Below, in pieces: positions 19,339 through 27,871 of a stretch of 64,000 nt of DNA. The position numbers and the translations under genes are program-made. The DNA is from Salinicoccus hispanicus (GTDB lineage: Bacteria > Bacillota > Bacilli > Staphylococcales > Salinicoccaceae). Location: assembly GCF_009831115.1 (NCBI RefSeq), contig NZ_WUUK01000001.1, forward strand, positions 620,001 to 684,000. Reading direction: 5' to 3'. Position 1 is the stretch's first letter, and each line of letters begins with the position of its first letter. Under the pieces are notes generated by a model. It saw only the letters and a list, made by a program, of their open reading frames with translations, had not been told where the DNA came from and did no database searches.

Positions 19339-19542
19339 ATGCTTCATGAAACTTGGAACGACAACAACTTGAGAACGGTCAAAGTAAAACATACAGATGC
19401 TAAGAAATATAAAGTATCAGATATGCTGACAGCCGGAAAGCTGTATACGGTAGTCAATGAAACCGAAGAATATATTTTTGTTAAAGATAACTCGGGAAAA
19501 GTCGGCGGCTACTATAAGACCTACTTTGAAGAAGCTGAATAG
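19339..19542 (+). CDS. Small conserved protein, possibly DUF6501
   Basis: A 67-residue, basic-to-neutral protein with probable beta strands (KYKVSDMLTAGKLYTVVNE, YIFVKDNSGKVGGYYKTYF). It resembles the short DUF6501-type proteins of staphylococci, but I cannot be certain of the family. ATG 19339 is chosen because GGAG lies eight bases upstream; ATG 19333 is too close to it. The MoxR-type ATPase begins two bases after its stop, so the three genes 19339-22081 form one unit. Confidence 0.65.
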   Translation: MLHETWNDNNLRTVKVKHTDAKKYKVSDMLTAGKLYTVVNETEEYIFVKDNSGKVGGYYKTYFEEAE

Positions 19543-19544
19543 AT

Positions 19545-20339
19545 ATGCCGATACAATTTCTTCACAATGATGAGACAATCAAAGGGGATGCGATGATCAT
19601 CCTTTCCCTCGGCAAGAATCTTCTGCTCAAGGGTCCTACCGGGGCTGGAAAGACCCGTCTTGCAGAAAACATGGCTGAAGCGCTTGATCAGCACATCTAC
19701 AGCATCAACTGCTCCGTGGATGTGGATATCGAATCCCTGCTTGGATTCAAGACAATTGAATATACGGAAGGCCGGCAGGAAATTACTTTCATAGATGGCC
19801 CTGTCGTTTGTGCCATGAAGGAAGGCGCGATTCTATATATTGATGAGATCAACATGGCCAGGCCTGAAGTGCTGCCGATACTCAATGCGGCACTCGACTA
19901 CCGCAGAACGATCACCAACCCGCTGACCGGGGATGTCATTACAGCTGAACAGGGGTTCAGGGTCATCGCAGCGATCAATGTCGGATATGTCGGGACCATG
20001 CCTATGAACGAAGCACTTCTTAACCGCTTCAATGTTATCGAACTCGGATATGTATCGAAGGAAGCACTTGCCGAAATATTGAAAGCACAGAGCATACAAA
20101 AAGATGGGAGTATCATTGAGGAGATTGCACAATTCCACAGTGATCTTGTCACAATGACAGAGCAGGGCCAGATTTCCCAGGAAGCTTCAAGTGTCAGAAG
20201 TCTGATCGATCTTGCAGATCTGAGCACAAAGATGCCGATCAGTCGTGCCTGCCACCGTGCAATCATCGACAAGCTGGATAGTGAGCAGGAGAAAAAGGCA
20301 ATACTGAATGCAGCAGAACTTCAATTTGGAATGGGATGA
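19545..20339 (+). CDS. MoxR-type AAA+ ATPase
   Basis: A 264-residue AAA+ ATPase of the MoxR/CbbQ group. It has Walker A GPTGAGKT, Walker B ILYIDEINMA, sensor 1 RVIAAINVG and the arginine-finger region EALLNRFNVIEL. Such ATPases work with VWA-domain partners as metal-insertion or protein-remodelling chaperones, and the next gene encodes exactly such a partner. Client unknown. The start ATG 19545 lacks a good ribosome site and lies two bases after the previous stop, pointing to coupled translation. The ATG of the VWA gene overlaps its own stop. Confidence 0.9.
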   Translation: MPIQFLHNDETIKGDAMIILSLGKNLLLKGPTGAGKTRLAENMAEALDQHIYSINCSVDVDIESLLGFKTIEYTEGRQEITFIDGPVVCAMKEGAILYIDEINMARPEVLPILNAALDYRRTITNPLTGDVITAEQGFRVIAAINVGYVGTMPMNEALLNRFNVIELGYVSKEALAEILKAQSIQKDGSIIEEIAQFHSDLVTMTEQGQISQEASSVRSLIDLADLSTKMPISRACHRAIIDKLDSEQEKKAILNAAELQFGMG

Positions 20340-22081
20340 CCATGGGCTATTCATTTATAAAATTCAATGATGAGATTGTAGACTCCAAAATCATGATGGA
20401 ACTGACAGACCTTGCAAGGCTGCTTCTTAGGAACAAGGAAGTGACAGTGTCCGTAAGGAAGTACAGCTACTATGATCCTGTTGAAAATACATTCAATCTG
20501 AGCTTCTTCTGGAAGCATCGAACCGATATCACCGAAAGGGAAGGATTCAGATACGATATACTGACCCGGTATCCTTCCACTTCCATCATGGACTACAGCC
20601 AGTATGACAGCATGAAGGACACGGGTGTACTGACGCAGCAGATTTTCCTGTCCCTGGAATACTACAGAAACCGCCGGGCTGCTTTCCACTCCCGCCCTCT
20701 GATCAGCAGCATGGTGGAAGAGGGGGATCGCATAAGAATCAGAGAATACAGCAGGAATGCTGCCACTGATGCCGAGGCGTTTCTCAAATCATTCAATATT
20801 GCCATCTTAGAGCGCAAGGATGCCCTTCATGCATTTGGTGAAGATTTCCCCCTGATCAGCACAAGTACAGAAGAAAGCATCCATCTGACTGAAGAGATCA
20901 TTTCGATGCTTTCCTCCCGCATCTCGCTCAATACTGCGTTTCAGATACATGATATGCCCTTCAACGAAATCAGTGTGTTCAATAGAACGACACCATTCAG
21001 AAAAGATGCTGCAAAACTGGAAAGTGAAGAAGAGACGGAAGAGAATTCGACTCGCAGTGTCGATACAAAGACCGATCGTGATGCGAATGATGCGAATGTC
21101 CTTGGTGAGACAGGTGACAATTCATCACGTAAAAGTGCACATGGCAGGCAGAATGACCATAATGATGATGTATCCGACTATTATGAAGGATTTGGCAGCA
21201 ATACTGGGGAAAATCAATTTGAAGACAGGGGACGTACCAATCAGTATGCAACTCTCAACGTGCTGCGTCCAAAGGTAAAACTTTCCCAGTACAATGACTA
21301 CAGGAATATATTCGAGTCCTATAATCATGTGGCCCAGAAAGTCATCGGGGATATCACACAGATTCTCAACTATAAGATGAATGCCTATCAGACACGCCGC
21401 ACTTCAGGCAAACTGATGAAGAATCCCGTTGGACCGCTCATCGATAACAGTCACAAATTGTTTGTCAAAAAGAACACCGAATCGAAAGAAATCGATGCTG
21501 TATTCACGATCATCATCGATCAGTCATTTTCAATGACGGAACATCTTGCAGGATGTCGGAATGGCGCAATCATCCTGAATAACATACTTCGGACACTCCA
21601 TGTTCCACACCGTATCATTTCATATCATGAAGATACTTTTGAAGTAATGAAAAACCATTACCCGAATAACATATACGAGCATCTGGATTTTGAAAGATCC
21701 AGATACTACTATCCTGTGTCACTGATGGATCTTGAAACTTCCGGTGATAACAGGGATGGGCTCATCATCAGAAACGAAATAGAGAATCTCGAGCAGCGCA
21801 GTGAAAAGGATCGGTTCATCATCATGTTCTCCGATGGACTGCCAAGTGCAGAGCAGTATAACCAGAGTGGCATCATAGACACGCATGAAGCAGTTCAGGA
21901 AGCCAGGAAATCAGGAATACAGGTCATCAATATGTTCATAGACCAGGATAATGAAGAGAATACACTGGCAGCCATCAGGAATATTTACGATACAGACACT
22001 GTAATTGTCCATGATGCAGAAGAGATTGCTTTCGCGCTGCCGAACCTGTTGAAGAGGGTACTGGCAAAGATACTGATGTAA
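20336..22081 (+). CDS. VWA-domain protein, CobT/NorD-like partner of MoxR
   Basis: A 581-residue cytoplasmic protein. The N-terminal half has no recognised domain. A low-complexity acidic region lies at about residues 220-300. The C-terminal von Willebrand A domain (about 385-580) has an intact MIDAS motif DQSFS (Asp-x-Ser-x-Ser) and later Thr/Asp residues. It resembles CobT/NorD-type proteins that act with MoxR ATPases. ATG 20336 overlaps the ATPase stop; ATG 20342 is an alternative. The same pair lies near odhB in S. aureus; its client is not known to me. Confidence 0.85.
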   Translation: MTMGYSFIKFNDEIVDSKIMMELTDLARLLLRNKEVTVSVRKYSYYDPVENTFNLSFFWKHRTDITEREGFRYDILTRYPSTSIMDYSQYDSMKDTGVLTQQIFLSLEYYRNRRAAFHSRPLISSMVEEGDRIRIREYSRNAATDAEAFLKSFNIAILERKDALHAFGEDFPLISTSTEESIHLTEEIISMLSSRISLNTAFQIHDMPFNEISVFNRTTPFRKDAAKLESEEETEENSTRSVDTKTDRDANDANVLGETGDNSSRKSAHGRQNDHNDDVSDYYEGFGSNTGENQFEDRGRTNQYATLNVLRPKVKLSQYNDYRNIFESYNHVAQKVIGDITQILNYKMNAYQTRRTSGKLMKNPVGPLIDNSHKLFVKKNTESKEIDAVFTIIIDQSFSMTEHLAGCRNGAIILNNILRTLHVPHRIISYHEDTFEVMKNHYPNNIYEHLDFERSRYYYPVSLMDLETSGDNRDGLIIRNEIENLEQRSEKDRFIIMFSDGLPSAEQYNQSGIIDTHEAVQEARKSGIQVINMFIDQDNEENTLAAIRNIYDTDTVIVHDAEEIAFALPNLLKRVLAKILM

Positions 22082-22189
22082 TCCCGGGTTGTGATGTCTG
22101 ATTATTAAGAATCTTATGGACTTGATCAGATTTGTGTTGTACACTAATGAATGTCGTTTTATTATTCTTTCGTATCAGGAGGTCAAATA

Positions 22190-23503
22190 ATGAGTTTTAA
22201 AAACAATATCATAGTCGGTTTCATGCTGTTTGCCATGTTCTTTGGCGCAGGAAACCTGATTTTTCCACCAGGGCTGGGTTTTGATAGCGGGCAATATTTC
22301 TGGATGGCAATCATCGGCTTTGTCATTACCGGGGTAGGACTGCCACTGATCGGAGTCATTGCCGGATCCATATCCAAAGATGGCTATCGGGAATCTCTCA
22401 AAGTCGTCCATCCGATATTTGCCATCATCTTCATGGTGATCATCTATCTCGCAATCGGACCGTTCTTCGCAATTCCAAGGACAGCGACGACAGCATATGA
22501 GATGGCGATGGTGCCATTCATCAACGGCACAGGCTGGGTGAGTCTGCTCATATTCACACTTGTCTTCTTCGGTATCGTATTTGCATTGAGCTATAACCCG
22601 AGCCGCATGGTCGATAATATCGGCCGCTTTCTTACACCGGTACTGCTGGTTACCATAATTGCTCTGATCGTCAAAGCAATCACAATGTACATCGGCAACG
22701 ATTCAGGTGCTGCGGCTGAAAGTTTTGATTCTACATCTCCATTTTCTGTCGGATTTACTGAAGGCTACCTTACTATGGACGCGATTGCAGCCATTGCCTT
22801 TTCAGTCATCGTTTTAAATTCGATCCGCAGCCTTGGGGTTACCAAAAGAAAAGACCTGCTCATCGAGACAATCAAATCTGCTTCCATTGCAGCATTTCTT
22901 CTGGGCGTCATCTACATTTCGCTCGGATGGATCGGAAACCATGTAAGTCCAAGTGTTTCCCAGCCGGAAGACCAGAACCTGGGGACGTTCCTGCTGACAT
23001 TCGTAGCTGAAGATTCCTTCGGTCAATTCGGCACAATCCTGCTCGGTGTCATCGTTGCAGTGGCCTGTCTGACAACAGCGACTGGCCTTGTTGTTGCTGT
23101 CAGCGAGTATTTCAATAGTATTCTTCCTAAAATATCGTACGAAACTTTTGTCATCATATTTACTCTGATCTCACTTGTGCTCGCCAACCAGGGGCTGACA
23201 CAAGTCATCCAGACAAGTGTTCCCGTGCTTTCAATCATCTATCCGATTGCCATGGCGTCCGTTGCACTGCTGTTCCTGACATACTTCATACCATCACCAC
23301 GACTGAGCTTCCAGATTCCGATCTACCTGATCATCGTTACAAGCATCCTGGCAGTTGTTCACAGAAATGGATGGTTTGATTTTGGATGGATTGAAAATAT
23401 GCCTCTGTTCCAAAGCTCATTCGAATGGATCCCCGTCATGGTCATCGGTTATATTGTCGGTTATCTGATAGGGATGAAACAGGAGAGAGTAAAATATTCA
23501 TAA
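22190..23503 (+). CDS. brnQ: Branched-chain amino acid transporter BrnQ
   Basis: A 437-residue integral membrane protein with about 12 helices. It begins MSFKNNIIVGFMLFAMFF followed by GAGNLIFPP, the signature of the LIVCS family of sodium- or proton-coupled leucine/isoleucine/valine importers. ATG 22190 follows AGGAGGT. A terminator shared with the convergent telA gene follows. The spacer before it (22082-22189) shows no clear terminator for the VWA gene. Substrate preference among the three amino acids cannot be read from sequence. Confidence 0.93.
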   Translation: MSFKNNIIVGFMLFAMFFGAGNLIFPPGLGFDSGQYFWMAIIGFVITGVGLPLIGVIAGSISKDGYRESLKVVHPIFAIIFMVIIYLAIGPFFAIPRTATTAYEMAMVPFINGTGWVSLLIFTLVFFGIVFALSYNPSRMVDNIGRFLTPVLLVTIIALIVKAITMYIGNDSGAAAESFDSTSPFSVGFTEGYLTMDAIAAIAFSVIVLNSIRSLGVTKRKDLLIETIKSASIAAFLLGVIYISLGWIGNHVSPSVSQPEDQNLGTFLLTFVAEDSFGQFGTILLGVIVAVACLTTATGLVVAVSEYFNSILPKISYETFVIIFTLISLVLANQGLTQVIQTSVPVLSIIYPIAMASVALLFLTYFIPSPRLSFQIPIYLIIVTSILAVVHRNGWFDFGWIENMPLFQSSFEWIPVMVIGYIVGYLIGMKQERVKYS

Positions 23504-23534
23504 AAAAAGAAGCGCAGATGCGCTTCTTTTTTTA
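23504..23534 (+). terminator. Bidirectional terminator between brnQ and telA
   Basis: Stem AAGAAGCGC/GCGCTTCTT with loop AGAT, flanked by seven A on the left and seven or more T on the right, so it works for both convergent genes. Confidence 0.88.
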
Positions 23535-24719
23535 ATATCTATGTTCCTGCTTGATTTCAAGCAGTCTTGTTTTAAGATCCTCTTCCATCTGTTCAAGTTC
23601 ACGCTCCGCTGCCTGACGTTTCTGTGAACCTTCCTGCTGTATTCTTAGAGTTTCCTCAATAGTCGTTACCAGATTATCCTGCGTCGTCTTCAATGTCTCG
23701 ATATCAACGATGCCTCTTTCATTCTCCTGCGCAGTGCGTATGGAATTTTGCTTGAGCATTTCAGAGTTTTTGGTCAACAGGTCATTGGTGGTGTTTGTAA
23801 CAGCCTGCTGTGCCTGGGAAGCCGATTCCTGACGGAGCAGGGTAAGGGCGATCGCCATCTGGTTTTTCCATAATGGTATGCTGGTCAGTATGGAGCTCTG
23901 GATCTTTTCAGCCAACGTCTGGTTGATATTCTGGATCATCCTGATCTGCGGTGCAGACTGTAATGTAATCTGTCTTGAGAGTTTAAGGTCATGAACCCTC
24001 TTTTCCAGTCGGTTGATATACTGCATCATATCGTTGACTTCCTGCACATGCATCTGATTGCTGGATTGTTCGGCTTTGCTCCTTAGTTGCGGCAATGTCT
24101 CATTCTCGAGTTCCTGCTTTTTCATTTCAGCAGCAGCAATGTAGATATTTATCGCATCAAAGTAGTCTTTGTTCTGATCATACAGCTTATCGAGCAGATG
24201 GACATCTTTGACAAGCACTTCCTTGGCATGCTCAAGCTGGATGCTGATGCGATCGACTTGTGAAGCGACACTCTGGTGTTTGGAGATCAGTTCATTCACT
24301 GATTTCTTGACTCTTCTGAACAGCCGGTTGAATATATTCTTCTTTTCCTTGGAAAGTTCATCAGGATCGATTTCTTTGAGCTTCTTCATCAGGCTCTCCA
24401 ATGTATCCCCGATGGGACCTACATCCTTGGACTGCACTTCATTCAGCATCTGGTGGGAGAATTTTGAAAGGGCCTGCTGAGCATTGGCCCCATATTGAAT
24501 CAGAGCATCATTATTCAAAGGTTCTATCTTATCTTTGATTTCTGTAATTCTCTTCAGGTCTTCCTCATTGAACCGTTCCTGATAGGTCGTCAGTGCGTCC
24601 TGCTGCTGGCTCTCCTCGGTCATGGCCGCTTCCGGCCGAGGAATCAATTCATTCTCTTCATCCACTGAAGAAAACGGGTCTGACAGAAGCTGTTCTCTCA
24701 ATTTATTTTCCTCTTTCAT
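23532..24719 (-). CDS. telA: TelA family protein (toxic anion resistance)
   Basis: A 395-residue soluble, strongly helical, coiled-coil-rich protein of the TelA/YceH family. Examples include LSKFSHQMLNEVQSKDVGPI and PLWKNQMAIALTLLRQ. Members have been linked to tellurite and cell-envelope stress tolerance, but the mechanism is unclear. The minus-strand start at 24719 is chosen because GAGGTG (24726-24731) lies six bases upstream; it overlaps the end of the XpaC-like gene. It is the last gene of the acyP-xpaC-telA unit. Confidence 0.85.
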   Translation of the reverse strand: MKEENKLREQLLSDPFSSVDEENELIPRPEAAMTEESQQQDALTTYQERFNEEDLKRITEIKDKIEPLNNDALIQYGANAQQALSKFSHQMLNEVQSKDVGPIGDTLESLMKKLKEIDPDELSKEKKNIFNRLFRRVKKSVNELISKHQSVASQVDRISIQLEHAKEVLVKDVHLLDKLYDQNKDYFDAINIYIAAAEMKKQELENETLPQLRSKAEQSSNQMHVQEVNDMMQYINRLEKRVHDLKLSRQITLQSAPQIRMIQNINQTLAEKIQSSILTSIPLWKNQMAIALTLLRQESASQAQQAVTNTTNDLLTKNSEMLKQNSIRTAQENERGIVDIETLKTTQDNLVTTIEETLRIQQEGSQKRQAAERELEQMEEDLKTRLLEIKQEHRY

Positions 24720-25431
24720 CATCTTCACCTCTGTTTTGGTATACGGGTTCTTTCTCTTTTTTCTTAAGCTTCACTTTCTGCTTATCCAATGTGTTGTCGA
24801 GTTTCATGGTGGATGTGCTACGCTTTCTGTTCAGCTTTATAAAGTCCTTTTCAACTTCCAGTGCCTGATAGCCATTCCTGTTCATTGATGACAGGTTGCT
24901 CTGTATCGTCCGTTTCAATTCCAGCAGTGAAATTCTTGTTTCATGAAGTTTCACCTTCTCCTCTTTGGTCTTGCCTGGCATCTTATAGAGGAAAAGATAC
25001 TGTTCAATTGTATTTACTGCCGAGTCCAGATTCGAGTGGAAAAACTGCTGGATATTGAAAAATAGTTTAGGGTCATTTTCAACTGTCTGATATACAGTCC
25101 GGACAAGGCGGTTGATATCATATATCAGACGCGCGTCCTTCAATGTTCTTACATTCTTATAGCTCTGTCTCAGCCGTTTTATCTTTTCTCTCGCTTCCGT
25201 CAGCTGACTTTTGACATAACGATACTCACTTTTGGTAATTCCCATCTTCTGCAGCTGGGAATTGAGACTGATGGATTGAGTAGGGAAGTAGGCCGCAAAA
25301 AAACCACCTGCTGCAATCATCATATCGAACACCAGATGAATATCGAAGGCTATCATCGAAAACATGCCGGCCACAAGAGCAACCGGAACGGAAATTAATG
25401 ATGCAAACCAGTGTGATATATTATTCTTCAT
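24703..25431 (-). CDS. XpaC-family membrane protein
   Basis: A 242-residue protein with two N-terminal membrane helices (about 10-28 and 33-52), then a long helical cytoplasmic part and a Lys-rich tail. The layout and linkage to telA match the XpaC family (named for 5-bromo-4-chloroindolyl phosphate hydrolysis in Bacillus). No catalytic motif is evident, so a direct enzyme role is doubtful. It overlaps telA by 17 bases, suggesting that the two proteins work together at the membrane. Confidence 0.75.
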   Translation of the reverse strand: MKNNISHWFASLISVPVALVAGMFSMIAFDIHLVFDMMIAAGGFFAAYFPTQSISLNSQLQKMGITKSEYRYVKSQLTEAREKIKRLRQSYKNVRTLKDARLIYDINRLVRTVYQTVENDPKLFFNIQQFFHSNLDSAVNTIEQYLFLYKMPGKTKEEKVKLHETRISLLELKRTIQSNLSSMNRNGYQALEVEKDFIKLNRKRSTSTMKLDNTLDKQKVKLKKKEKEPVYQNRGEDDERGK

Positions 25432-25456
25432 TTTTAAATTACACCTTCAGTCAGTA

Positions 25457-25726
25457 CTATTTGGTGACAAATCTGCCACTGCCGTCTTCAAGGGGAATGT
25501 TTTCGACGGAATAGTCGTCAACTCTTGAAGCAGGGGAGATCCCCTTGATGATCTCCTGTACAAATTGATCGAGATCGGATGTTTCTCCGGTCGCCAGTAT
25601 TTCCACATGATCCTGAACGTTTGCTGCATATCCGGTAATATTCAGTCTGTCTGCAGCAGCTTTGGCCGAATATCTGAAACCGACCCCCTGTACATGGCCG
25701 GAAACGTTTATCATTCTAGATTCCAT
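25457..25726 (-). CDS. acyP: Acylphosphatase
   Basis: An 89-residue enzyme hydrolysing acyl phosphates. The phosphate cradle GHVQGVGFRY contains the catalytic Arg18, and the catalytic Asn lies in YAANVQD. ATG 25726 is chosen because AGGTG lies six bases upstream on the minus strand; a GTG at 25735 overlaps that site. First gene of the unit with the XpaC and TelA genes. A minus-strand TATAAT lies at 25747-25752. Confidence 0.92.
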   Translation of the reverse strand: MESRMINVSGHVQGVGFRYSAKAAADRLNITGYAANVQDHVEILATGETSDLDQFVQEIIKGISPASRVDDYSVENIPLEDGSGRFVTK

Positions 25727-25763
25727 CTGCAACACCTCTTATACATATTATAGGATTTTTAAC

Positions 25764-25793
25764 TTGATAATGCGAATTATACGCGTATATAAT
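25764..25793 (+). promoter_or_regulatory. Promoter for the DUF1033 gene
   Basis: TTGATA (25764-25769) and TATAAT (25788-25793), with an 18-base spacer and the expected start about 28 bases before the ATG. The divergent acyP promoter -10 lies at 25747-25752 on the other strand. Confidence 0.65.
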
Positions 25794-25827
25794 ACATATA
25801 TTATCAAAAGCGAATGGAGTTTTTAAA

Positions 25828-26118
25828 ATGCTTAGGATTGTCATACTCAAAGCGGATTATGAAGGCTGGTGGCTCTTTGAGGGTTGGCAGGATAATATCA
25901 TCAGACAGTTCAGCTATGATTCGGAAAAGGACATGCGTCAGGCGTATGCCGAGCTGAAGCAGCAGATGAAAGAGAAGTTTCATTCTTCCAAGGAAGGTAA
26001 ATACAGTCTTACAGCTTTCTTCAATGGCTGTGAGCTTGAATACTGTGAAGACTGTGATGAAGACCTTCAAATCTACTATACACCGATAATGATTAAAAAC
26101 GACGAATTATTTGTATAA
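25828..26118 (+). CDS. DUF1033 family protein
   Basis: A 96-residue soluble acidic protein. It has the pattern ADYEGWWLFEGW near the N-terminus and CEDCDEDLQIYY near the C-terminus, typical of DUF1033. The clustered Cys-x2-Cys with acidic residues could bind metal, but this is a guess. Function unknown. Next to cspA, as in S. aureus. The ribosome site is weak (GGAG about nine bases upstream). Confidence 0.75.
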   Translation: MLRIVILKADYEGWWLFEGWQDNIIRQFSYDSEKDMRQAYAELKQQMKEKFHSSKEGKYSLTAFFNGCELEYCEDCDEDLQIYYTPIMIKNDELFV

Positions 26119-26166
26119 TATTATTAGAATATTCATAAAAAATTTACAAAACTTACAAAGAATCAT

Positions 26167-26195
26167 TTGCAAATGCAGTCATTTTGCAGTATAAT
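26167..26195 (+). promoter_or_regulatory. cspA promoter
   Basis: TTGCAA (26167-26172) and TATAAT (26190-26195) with a 17-base spacer. The start is expected near 26202, giving a leader of about 100 bases. Confidence 0.75.
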
Positions 26196-26201
26196 TGATA
26201 T

Positions 26202-26300
26202 ATCAATAGGCATTCTCTATTTAAGAAATTGTATGTACCATACAGTTCTTATCTATGTAGTTTATGCATATTGAATTATCGTCTTTGGAGGATTTAATTA
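26202..26300 (+). promoter_or_regulatory. Long structured cspA leader
   Basis: An untranslated leader of about 100 bases precedes cspA. It contains a long hairpin at about 26223-26254, with AAGAA and TTGTATG pairing against CATACAG and TTCTT and one bulge. Long folding leaders that change shape with temperature, or are cut by RNase III, are known for cold-shock genes including S. aureus cspA; the same role here is inferred. Confidence 0.55.
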
Positions 26301-26501
26301 ATGAAACAAGGTACAGTAAAATGGTTCAATGCAGAAAAAGGTTTTGGCTTTATCGAAATCGAGGGTGAAAACGACGTATTCGTACACTTCTCAGCGATCA
26401 ATCAAGAAGGTTACAAATCTCTTGAAGAAGGTCAATCAGTAGAATTCGAAGTAGTTGAAGGCGACCGCGGCCCACAAGCTGCTAACGTTGTTAAACTATA
26501 A
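26301..26501 (+). CDS. cspA: Cold shock protein CspA
   Basis: A 66-residue cold-shock-domain protein. It carries both RNA-binding motifs, [10 protein letters not shown] (RNP1) and DVFVHFSAI (RNP2), plus the KWFNAEKG start and the terminal GPQAANV. It binds single-stranded RNA as a chaperone and regulator. GGAGG lies before ATG 26301. Its own promoter and leader precede it, and a strong terminator follows. Confidence 0.96.
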   Translation: MKQGTVKWFNAEKGFGFIEIEGENDVFVHFSAINQEGYKSLEEGQSVEFEVVEGDRGPQAANVVKL

Positions 26502-26541
26502 TATAAATCCATTTATAGGTTAAATTGATTTGTATCATGAA

Positions 26542-26569
26542 AAACCTGGGTCCAGGCCCAGGTTTTTTT
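26542..26569 (+). terminator. Bidirectional terminator between cspA and lysA
   Basis: Stem AACCTGGG/CCCAGGTT around TCCAGG. It has seven T on the plus side and TTTTT on the minus side, so it can end both cspA and the lysine operon. Confidence 0.85.
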
Positions 26570-26584
26570 ATTGCCAATATATAT

Positions 26585-26611
26585 GGAGCGCCTTATGGCG
26601 CTCTTTTTTTA
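26585..26611 (+). terminator. Second plus-strand terminator after cspA
   Basis: Stem GGAGCGCC/GGCGCTC with loop TTAT, then seven T. The T-run covers the lysA stop codon on the opposite strand. Confidence 0.75.
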
Positions 26612-27871
26612 TATCATATCATTTTCTATCAGCTGGGCAAGACTCTGCCTTCTGATCACTTCACGAACGTCTGCTCCAGTTACGAAGATGACAGCGGGTT
26701 TCCTCATCTGGTTGTAGTTCGATGCCATGGAGTAATGGTAGGCACCTGTTGTTCTTACAGCAACAAGATCCCCTCGGCTGACATCTTCCGGCAGGGAAGC
26801 ATTCTTACGTACAATATCCCCGGATTCACATAGCTTACCGACGACATGAGCGTCCATGGACTGGGTCTTGTTCTCTTTAACAGCCATCACTTCATATTCT
26901 GCGCCGTAGAGTGGGGTGCGGATATGATCGCTCATGCCACCATCGACTGATACATAACGGGAAACACCAGGGATATCTTTGACGACACCGACTTCATATA
27001 GTGTAATGCCTGCTTCAGCGACAATGGAGCGTCCGGGTTCTATCATGATGTGGGGGAGGGGGATACCATACTCGGTGGACAGCGACTTCAATCTGCTGAT
27101 GATGTTGGCAAATCCCTTTTCTATCGGATAACGTGTGTCTGCCTCTGTATACCGGACACCGTAGCCGCCGCCCATGTTCAGAATCTCAATGTCGATACCG
27201 GATTTTGACAGCCACTCAAATACGACATCAAGCGCCTTCAGGAAAGGTCCTTCTTCATCTATCTGTGACCCCAGATGATAGTGGACACCTTTAAAGTTCA
27301 CATATCTGCTTTCCTGGATCATTCTGATGGCCTCAAACGCTGTACCATTATGGATGGACAGACCAAATTTGCTGTCCTCCTGGCCAGTCTGTATGTATGA
27401 GTGGGTGTTGACATCAATGCCTGGATTGATTCGCAGCAGAACGTCTATGGGCTGATCTGCCAATCTGTCGAGCAGAGCCACTTCGTCCATGGCATCAACG
27501 ACAAAAAGTCCAATGCCCACTTCCAGCGCATACTGGATTTCTTCTGCCGTCTTATTGTTGCCGTGAAAATGGATATGGGAGGCCGGGAAGCCTGCCTGGA
27601 TTGCCGTATACAGTTCACCTGCCGATACGACATCAAGCTTCATATCTTCTTCCTGGAGCAATTTGACCATCTGTACCGAGGTGAATGCTTTGGATGCATA
27701 GGAAATCGAGTAGTCGAGTGATTCCTGTTCAAATACGCTATGGTATTTTCTGCACTGGCTGCGGATTGCGTCTTCGTCATATACAAATAGTGGCGTGCCG
27801 TATTGCTTTGCCAGATCTTCCAGTGCATGGTCGTTCAGATGGAGTTCATTATTGATATACGCCAGTGTCAT
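26609..27871 (-). CDS. lysA: Diaminopimelate decarboxylase
   Basis: A 420-residue PLP enzyme that converts meso-diaminopimelate to L-lysine, the last step of the pathway. The N-terminal alanine-racemase-fold barrel carries the PLP Lys in SYASKAF, HYHLGSQI and MGGGYGVRY. The C-terminal part has EPGRSIV and the catalytic CESGD. The ATG overlaps the end of the racemase gene by 23 bases. It is the last gene of the eight-gene operon starting at lysC. Lysine is also the third residue of the stem peptide in staphylococcal peptidoglycan. Confidence 0.96.
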   Translation of the reverse strand: MTLAYINNELHLNDHALEDLAKQYGTPLFVYDEDAIRSQCRKYHSVFEQESLDYSISYASKAFTSVQMVKLLQEEDMKLDVVSAGELYTAIQAGFPASHIHFHGNNKTAEEIQYALEVGIGLFVVDAMDEVALLDRLADQPIDVLLRINPGIDVNTHSYIQTGQEDSKFGLSIHNGTAFEAIRMIQESRYVNFKGVHYHLGSQIDEEGPFLKALDVVFEWLSKSGIDIEILNMGGGYGVRYTEADTRYPIEKGFANIISRLKSLSTEYGIPLPHIMIEPGRSIVAEAGITLYEVGVVKDIPGVSRYVSVDGGMSDHIRTPLYGAEYEVMAVKENKTQSMDAHVVGKLCESGDIVRKNASLPEDVSRGDLVAVRTTGAYHYSMASNYNQMRKPAVIFVTGADVREVIRRQSLAQLIENDMI

